Shown here: positions 59,052 through 64,000 of the stretch, one piece after another
Layout of the letters: the number at the start of each line of letters is the position of its first letter
Numbering within the stretch: the first letter of the stretch is position 1
Translations under genes and position numbers: made by a program
Notes under the pieces: model-generated
What the model was told of the DNA's origin: nothing
Databases searched by the model: none
Seen by the model: the letters and a program-made list of their open reading frames with translations, nothing else
IMG/VR virus record: IMGVR_UViG_3300028372_000002
Span: 34,617 to 98,616 of that record
Strand: one strand, 5' to 3'
DNA from: a virus
DNA: 64,000 nt

Positions 59052-61712
59052 ATGGCAAAGTTCAGTTACCCCGGTGTATACCGTGAGGAAGTAAGGTCGC
59101 AACAACGAGTTGCACAAGCTGCATCCACAGCAAACCTTGCGGTAGTTTCGTTTTTTGAGAGAGGTCCAGTCAATGAGCCTGTCCTTGTGACAGATCTTGA
59201 TGAAGCTTTTCGGGTATTCGGTGATTACACCAGCAAATCACTAGGACCGACTTCTCTTGCTTCTTATTACGCGAATGGCGGCCAGAACGCCTATGTTGTT
59301 CGTGTTGTTGGTGCGGGTGCTGCTGCCGCTAACGGCTCTTTTCAAAAGGATGAGCAACAGGTTGTAGGCACCTCAACAGGCGGTGGCGTAAAGGAGACTA
59401 TTTCCTCCACTCTATTAGAGACCCCGATCGCACCGGGATCTGTGACTGTAGAGTTTACTGATCCGACCGAGTATGACTCGGAGGTCATCGGCACGACTGA
59501 TGGCACCGATTCATTTTCAGGAAGTGTCGCTAACGCTCCGGTTGCTCCGGGAGGCGTGTCGGTCACTGATAGCTCTGGCACCGAAAACTTTACCGACAAT
59601 GCTGACGGCACTCTTACGGGGGCTAACGGTGGATCCGGATTTGTAGATTACAGAACTGGTGCTATTGAATTGACATATGATTCATCTGCAATACCTGTTG
59701 CTGACGAGGATGTTCAGGTCACCTATACTGAATTTCCTAGTGCGTCAGGAACGGCATCGTTAGATGTAGTTGATCTGACTTACATTGGTCGACTCGAAAG
59801 CGCACTGGCACCATTCAATGAATGGCAAGATGCTAGTAGCGACACACATGCATTCATCGAGTTTACGTGGACCGATTTCACGGGGACTGACGCAAAGGCC
59901 ACTGTTGCTTCAGATGGATCCATCTCTGGTGATGCTACGGGAGCTGTAGATCAGGCCACGGGTGACTTCGCGCTGAAAGTAGCCTCCGCATCTGCACCTC
60001 AGCAAGACACCAACATCTTGGTGAGCTATCACTACGCAGTGACAACGCACACCGCCACCGATGATGGTTTGGGAGGGTTCGACACAGGGACTGCTCTGGA
60101 TGACAGTTCAGTTACCCCTGAAATCAACTATGAGACCGGGGAGATCTCGTTTGAGACGGCTGTTATTCAGTCTGCCAGTTCTTCAATCGTCGTATCTTAT
60201 GGCGCTCAGACGCACATCTTTTCTATGAAGGACCCGGGAGCCTTCGGTGATAATTTCGTTGTCACTCTTCAGGCTAACGAGAACTACCTAGATAGCGATA
60301 CTGGAGGCTACAGTCGCTTTGATCTATCTGTATCTGAGGTCGATCCGGACACAGGCTCTGTTTCTGGGCGCGGTAATTTCGAGGCACTCGTTCTAGATGA
60401 CACGTCAGATGCCGATCATGTGGCTCAGGTTATTAATGACCCATTTACGGGATCTGATCTCGTCGAAGTTTCGCCGTCCTTTTCTGGCACTGTCCCTGAA
60501 ACGCTAAAGGGTATTTCTGTAAGCGCGCTTAAGATTGGCGAGTTTGCAGGTGTTTCACCTAGTGAGGTTAGCTTGAAGCTTCCTCGTTACGGTGGACGAG
60601 ACATCATAGAGGGAACCCTAGAGATTACCTACGGTGATTACACCATCACCGATGATGCTCAGGGAGGTCTTGAGGGAGATGTAGCGCTTTCTAGCTCAGC
60701 CTCGATTGATTACGAGACTGGACTTCTCACCTTCACCCCATCTGAAAATGGCTCTTTGGCCTTGGCTATCACGGCCTCCTACAGAGTCACGTCTTCAGCA
60801 ACGGCGGTAGAGCTTTCCCTTGCAGGCGGAAACGATGGCGCTGCTATCACACGCGAAGCCGTTACCGATGTGGGACTGTCTGCCAGCGACGAGGGAATTT
60901 ACGCACTGGATGCTGTTGATGAGCTTCTCATCATGGCTCTTCCTGATTTTGCCGGAGACGCTCAGGCGGAACGAGCTGCCATCGCTTACGCCGAAGAGCG
61001 TGATGATTCGATGGTGATTGTTTCACCTCCAAGGGGCTCGTCTGTAAAGCAGGCTATCAACTACAGGCGCACGGTACTGGCCTCGCAGTCAGATCGTGCC
61101 GCCATGTACTACCCGCACATTCAGATCGAAGATCCCGTGACGCGAAAGACCATGGCAGTTCCGCCTCACGGTCACGTTGCTGGAATCTGGGCCAAGACTG
61201 ACGCAAACCGAAATGTTGGTAAGGCTCCGGCCGGAACCACTGATGGGGCGCTCAATTTCCTCTTGGGCTTTGAGAAGAACCTCAAAGAAGAAGAGGTTGG
61301 TCAGCTCACCCAAGGTTACGTCAACGCCCTATGGCAGCCACCAAGAGCACCACGCGCTGTCTGGGGCGCTCGTACGCTGCAAGTGGGCGGTGAGTTCCGA
61401 TACATCAACAAACGCCGCACGGTCGACTTCACGTCGGTCACAGTCGCCAGAAGCATGTGGTGGACGGTGTTCGAGAATAACGGTCCTCAGCTATGGGTCC
61501 GAATCAACGGACAAGTTCGAGGAATTCTTCGTCGATTCTTCGCAGAGGGCCTCTACAAGGGCACCACCGAAGAGGAAGCGTTCTTCGTGACGGTCGACGG
61601 TAGCAATAACACGCAAGATGTTGTCGAGGCAGGTCAGCTCATTGTTGACTATGGCGTTTCAACAAACACGCCTGCTGAATTCATCCGCTTGCGTCACAGG
61701 CAGATCCTGTAA
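59052..61712 (+). CDS. Tail sheath protein, gp18-like, with repeated beta insertions
   Basis: 886 residues, longer than T4 gp18 (659). The N-terminal SYPGVYREEV and VSFFERGPVNEPVLVTDLDE, and the C-terminal VWGARTLQV, YINKRRTVDFTSVTVARSMW and EAFFVTVDGSNN blocks are typical of contractile sheaths. Between them (residues about 100-540) lie four or five copies of a unit ending IDYETG plus a beta hairpin (for example INYETGEISF, IDYETGLLTF, VDYRTGAIEL), also present once in the capsid protein. These are probably surface domains. The sheath contracts to drive the tube through the envelope. GAGGGAG is upstream. Confidence 0.92.
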   Translation: MAKFSYPGVYREEVRSQQRVAQAASTANLAVVSFFERGPVNEPVLVTDLDEAFRVFGDYTSKSLGPTSLASYYANGGQNAYVVRVVGAGAAAANGSFQKDEQQVVGTSTGGGVKETISSTLLETPIAPGSVTVEFTDPTEYDSEVIGTTDGTDSFSGSVANAPVAPGGVSVTDSSGTENFTDNADGTLTGANGGSGFVDYRTGAIELTYDSSAIPVADEDVQVTYTEFPSASGTASLDVVDLTYIGRLESALAPFNEWQDASSDTHAFIEFTWTDFTGTDAKATVASDGSISGDATGAVDQATGDFALKVASASAPQQDTNILVSYHYAVTTHTATDDGLGGFDTGTALDDSSVTPEINYETGEISFETAVIQSASSSIVVSYGAQTHIFSMKDPGAFGDNFVVTLQANENYLDSDTGGYSRFDLSVSEVDPDTGSVSGRGNFEALVLDDTSDADHVAQVINDPFTGSDLVEVSPSFSGTVPETLKGISVSALKIGEFAGVSPSEVSLKLPRYGGRDIIEGTLEITYGDYTITDDAQGGLEGDVALSSSASIDYETGLLTFTPSENGSLALAITASYRVTSSATAVELSLAGGNDGAAITREAVTDVGLSASDEGIYALDAVDELLIMALPDFAGDAQAERAAIAYAEERDDSMVIVSPPRGSSVKQAINYRRTVLASQSDRAAMYYPHIQIEDPVTRKTMAVPPHGHVAGIWAKTDANRNVGKAPAGTTDGALNFLLGFEKNLKEEEVGQLTQGYVNALWQPPRAPRAVWGARTLQVGGEFRYINKRRTVDFTSVTVARSMWWTVFENNGPQLWVRINGQVRGILRRFFAEGLYKGTTEEEAFFVTVDGSNNTQDVVEAGQLIVDYGVSTNTPAEFIRLRHRQIL

Positions 61713-61723
61713 GGAGCTTATTG

Positions 61724-62365
61724 ATGCCTCGCTTGCTTGAAATGATTGATCGAGCCCTCCTTGGGTTCGGCAGAGGACGGTCGACTGATGTCCGTCAAAC
61801 TGCCGGACCCGGGGGAAGCTTGGAGTCTTCGTCAGAAGAGAGAGTCGATGGCTGGCTCGTCAGCTTCCCCGGTCAGAGCTACGGCGATGGAGGTCCCGCC
61901 GAGATGGGAGGGCCTGTGCCCGTTGCTCTGGTCGGACATGAGGATATGGATGATGCGGCCTTCAGGGACTTTGTCTCTACGCTTTATCAGTCAACTCATC
62001 GCCGACAGGTTTCCGAGCCAGCAGGATTTCAGGCCCCATCATCTCAAGGGGATAGTGGTCACACCATGATTGATCTCAGGCGGGTAACTCAAGCGGGCGA
62101 TCTTTCGCCAGTTGCTAAACGCAGATGTCCTGAGTTGTGCAAGCACGCCACATCTATGGTGAGCGTTCTGGATAGGGTGGCACCGTTTCCTATGGCAACA
62201 GGAATCCTCGACGACTACCGGCGCTCTAAGGACTCTTTTCGCATGTCTGAAGTGATGTCTTACATGGCTGATCTTCTTAGTAAAATGCGGGAACCGGCAA
62301 GCCGACAATCTACTATTGGCGACACCATCGGTCACGTACCGGATACGAATCACTACAGACTGTAA
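61724..62365 (+). CDS. Tail-region protein, 213 aa
   Basis: AAGGAG lies seven bases before the ATG at 61724 (a TTG at 61721 is less likely). The first 120 residues are Gly/Ser rich and probably disordered or beta, the last 80 helical (CPELCKHATSMVSVLDRVA). No family is recognised. It lies between sheath and tube. Confidence 0.5.
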   Translation: MPRLLEMIDRALLGFGRGRSTDVRQTAGPGGSLESSSEERVDGWLVSFPGQSYGDGGPAEMGGPVPVALVGHEDMDDAAFRDFVSTLYQSTHRRQVSEPAGFQAPSSQGDSGHTMIDLRRVTQAGDLSPVAKRRCPELCKHATSMVSVLDRVAPFPMATGILDDYRRSKDSFRMSEVMSYMADLLSKMREPASRQSTIGDTIGHVPDTNHYRL

Positions 62366-62410
62366 GTTGGGTGGCTCTCAATAGGAGCCCAAACAGACGG
62401 AGCACCTAAA

Positions 62411-62935
62411 ATGGCACGAGCGAGCACAGCAGATTTTCTTCAAAACTTCAGGTTCCACGCTAAGGTCAACATCGAAGATGGTGTTGATGCAGATGCGTTG
62501 GGCTTTTCCGCCGAAGGCAAGTACCAGACTGAAGCAGGCTTCAACTCAGTGAGCACCCCTGAGTACAGCATTGAGTCGACTGAGTACCGAGACGGCATTA
62601 CCACATACACCATGAAGCAGCCCGGGTTCCCAACGGTCAACGAGCTGACATTCTCGCGTGGAGTAGTCCTAAAAGACACGACCTTTCTAGATTGGGCGCT
62701 GAGGGTCTGGGACAATCAGGCATACCGAGCTGACATCGACATCTACCACTATGGCAAGCAGGCCGTAGAGTCCAAGAGTGGAGGTTTTGATGCCAGTAAG
62801 GGGCGCATCATCAAAGCGTACAACGCTTATCCAATTCGCGTGAAACCGGCTGCTGATCTGGATGCAACTGGCACCGATATTGCGCTACAGGAAATGGACG
62901 TGGCCTTCGAGTATTTCGAGATCATCAAGCCTTAA
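62411..62935 (+). CDS. Tail tube protein, gp19-like
   Basis: 174 residues, near the T4 gp19 length of 163. The start RASTADFLQNFRFHAKV, the block FNSVSTPEYSIESTEYRDG, LTFSRGVVLKDTTFLDW and the closing ALQEMDVAFEYFE are the pattern of gp19/XkdM-like tubes. It would polymerise into the inner tube inside the sheath. A terminator follows. Confidence 0.88.
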   Translation: MARASTADFLQNFRFHAKVNIEDGVDADALGFSAEGKYQTEAGFNSVSTPEYSIESTEYRDGITTYTMKQPGFPTVNELTFSRGVVLKDTTFLDWALRVWDNQAYRADIDIYHYGKQAVESKSGGFDASKGRIIKAYNAYPIRVKPAADLDATGTDIALQEMDVAFEYFEIIKP

Positions 62936-62946
62936 TGTCCTGAATT

Positions 62947-62968
62947 GGGGGCTTCGGCCCCCTTTTTT
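62947..62968 (+). terminator. UUCG-tetraloop intrinsic terminator
   Basis: GGGGGC-TTCG-GCCCCC followed by six T, 11 bases after the tube stop. A classic strong terminator that would raise the ratio of tube to downstream gene. Confidence 0.94.
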
Positions 62969-62986
62969 GATACCAAGGAGGGTTGT

Positions 62987-63706
62987 ATGGCTAGGGGCCG
63001 TGCTTCCGATCTTTTTCAGAACTACAGATTTCATCTAGTTGACATGCCCTCGGCTGTCGACACGGGTGAGGCCAGCCCTTTTGCGCTCTCACCGCTAATC
63101 GGCTTCAAGAGTATCACTGCACCGTCTGTTCAGGTTGAGACCTTTGAAATCAACGCTGGAAACCAACCGTTTCCTATGCATGTTCCCAAATCCGCCAAGA
63201 CCGAGAACATTACTCTGAGTCGCGGGGTTCGTGTCGGCGATGATGAGTTTTTTCGGTGGATAAAGAAGGCAATTTATGGCCGAGGGACCTATCACAGGGA
63301 CCTCTTGCTTCTACAGATTCATTCTCCTTACGCAAGTGAGGACGTGCATGTAAGACATGCTGAAGTAGCGGCCTATGGTGTCGGTGCTGCAACCATGTTT
63401 TCCAAGCCCTACGGTGGTGCTGTGGCAGCTGCTGCTACCGTTGGCGCGCTTGCTACAGCCGGGTTCTCGAACGCTGTCGTCGCCGCCCGTGCTTGGATGC
63501 TTCATCACTGTATGCCTGTCAGTTACAAGTCCTCCAATGATTTTGACTCTGAGGATATTAGCTTTTCTGTTCAAGAGCTAGAGCTTGAGGTGGAGTATTT
63601 CGAGGAAGTAAGCTTCGGTCCACCAAGTCTTAGTTCAGTTACCAACGCAGGTGTTAACGCCGTAAGCACCGCCGCATTTGCTGGCATATCGAGGGTCCGA
63701 GGATGA
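62987..63706 (+). CDS. Second tail-tube-like protein with Ala-rich insertion
   Basis: 239 residues from the ATG at 62987 (AAGGAGG upstream; the frame from 62945 runs through the terminator). RGRASDLFQNYRFHLVDM, then ENITLSRGVRVGDDEFFRW and the C-terminal SFSVQELELEVEYFEE align with the first tube protein. Residues about 125-165 carry an Ala/Gly-rich insertion that has no match there. It may be a tube initiator or a second tube or tip protein. Confidence 0.72.
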   Translation: MARGRASDLFQNYRFHLVDMPSAVDTGEASPFALSPLIGFKSITAPSVQVETFEINAGNQPFPMHVPKSAKTENITLSRGVRVGDDEFFRWIKKAIYGRGTYHRDLLLLQIHSPYASEDVHVRHAEVAAYGVGAATMFSKPYGGAVAAAATVGALATAGFSNAVVAARAWMLHHCMPVSYKSSNDFDSEDISFSVQELELEVEYFEEVSFGPPSLSSVTNAGVNAVSTAAFAGISRVRG

Positions 63707-63927
63707 GCCGCTTTGACATTGACGAGTCCGCCACCACAACGTCCGCCACTACCACTTCTGGAAACGCAGGGGCGTATACAAAGCCTCTGGGTTACTCTTC
63801 GAAGTCTTTGCCCGTTCTAGTGGATGATTTCGGCAGACGTGCCCAAGAGGCCCTGTCTCACACTCAGACTGGAAGAAAAAATCAAAAAGAGCGTAGAAGA
63901 AAAACTAAATTGATGACCATGATATAA
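63703..63927 (+). CDS. Small protein, 74 aa, downstream of tube genes
   Basis: It overlaps the previous gene by ATGA. The N-terminal 25 residues are almost all Thr, Ser and Ala, the C-terminus is basic (RKNQKERRRKTK). No family is recognised. In this position many phages have small tail assembly or baseplate genes. Confidence 0.5.
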   Translation: MSRFDIDESATTTSATTTSGNAGAYTKPLGYSSKSLPVLVDDFGRRAQEALSHTQTGRKNQKERRRKTKLMTMI

Positions 63928-63959
63928 CCAAATATCATCAACAAAGCTGAAAGTTTTGG

Positions 63960-63982
63960 GTTCTTGTAAGTCCCTCAAGAAC
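63960..63982. repeat. 7-bp inverted repeat near the window end
   Basis: GTTCTTG and CAAGAAC flank a nine-base loop 33 bases after the last stop. No T tract follows. It may be a processing or weak termination structure. Confidence 0.35.
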
Positions 63983-64000
63983 ATTATGGATCCCATCCCG

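Noticed and set aside
58396-59058. 220-residue minus-strand frame over the alpha-CTD-like gene and the sheath leader
   Set aside because: A Ser-rich translation of the acidic linker read backwards. The plus-strand frame has a recognisable domain and a good ribosome site.
1-64000. tRNA genes, CRISPR array, integrase or attachment site
   Set aside because: No cloverleaf with the expected T-arm, no regularly spaced direct repeats, and no integrase or excisionase were seen by eye. A tRNA scan of the full genome would be decisive.

Overview
The window is 64 kb from the genome of a large lytic tailed phage with a contractile tail (myovirus morphology). The head and tail set is T4-like: a gp20-type portal, a gp21-type prohead protease, a gp23-type capsid protein, a gp18-type sheath and gp19-type tube proteins. 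The replication and repair genes are mixed, combining a bacterial-type beta clamp, RNase HII and a DnaC-like loader with phage-type primase, helicases and recombinase. No tRNA, rRNA, integrase, DNA polymerase, RNA polymerase or CRISPR array was found here, so the genome must continue beyond both edges. The host cannot be named from the sequence. A candidate spanin implies a Gram-negative host.

Layout. Positions 1-1035 hold a truncated gene and an embedded spanin candidate. Positions 1078-2388 hold DNA-binding proteins (LexA-type, HU, Myb-like). Positions 2511-10608 form the first replication block: dNMP kinase, metallophosphoesterase, an initiator-like protein with an origin-like core, clamp, RNase HII and an exonuclease. 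Positions 10663-12628 are a minus-strand island with a virion-type protein interrupted by an in-frame TAA. Positions 12750-18708 hold a SWIM protein, small genes, the endolysin, a uracil-DNA glycosylase-like protein and a UvrD-like helicase. Positions 18705-30504 hold a SNF2-like helicase split by a 349-residue intein, a helicase loader, a DnaB-like helicase, dCTP deaminase and primase. Positions 31008-40299 hold SSB, a GroES-like protein, thymidylate synthase, an SF2 helicase, a RecA-like recombinase with inserted zinc ribbons, and three nuclease candidates. A strong terminator at 40321 closes this half. Positions 40457-63927 are the morphogenesis half, in the order terminase, portal, core proteins, protease/scaffold, capsid, neck and connector genes, sheath and tubes.

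How the genes work together. ThyA, dCTP deaminase and dNMP kinase feed nucleotides. The initiator, loader, helicase, primase, SSB and clamp would build forks. The RecA-like protein, helicases and nucleases would drive recombination-dependent replication and branch removal before terminase packaging. Many genes overlap by ATGA, which implies translational coupling.

The most unusual observations are: (i) a canonical -1 frameshift signal (GGGAAAC plus a 12-bp bulged stem) in the gene after the portal, leading into a 119-codon basic frame that has no start codon; (ii) an Ala1 intein carrying the W-C-T residues of class 3 inteins in a helicase P-loop; (iii) two 17-bp direct repeats and an AT-rich tract inside the initiator-like gene; (iv) a dispersed 16-bp dyad, GTGCA-N6-TGCAC; (v) a 2H-phosphoesterase protein and an RNA polymerase alpha-CTD-like domain among the structural genes.
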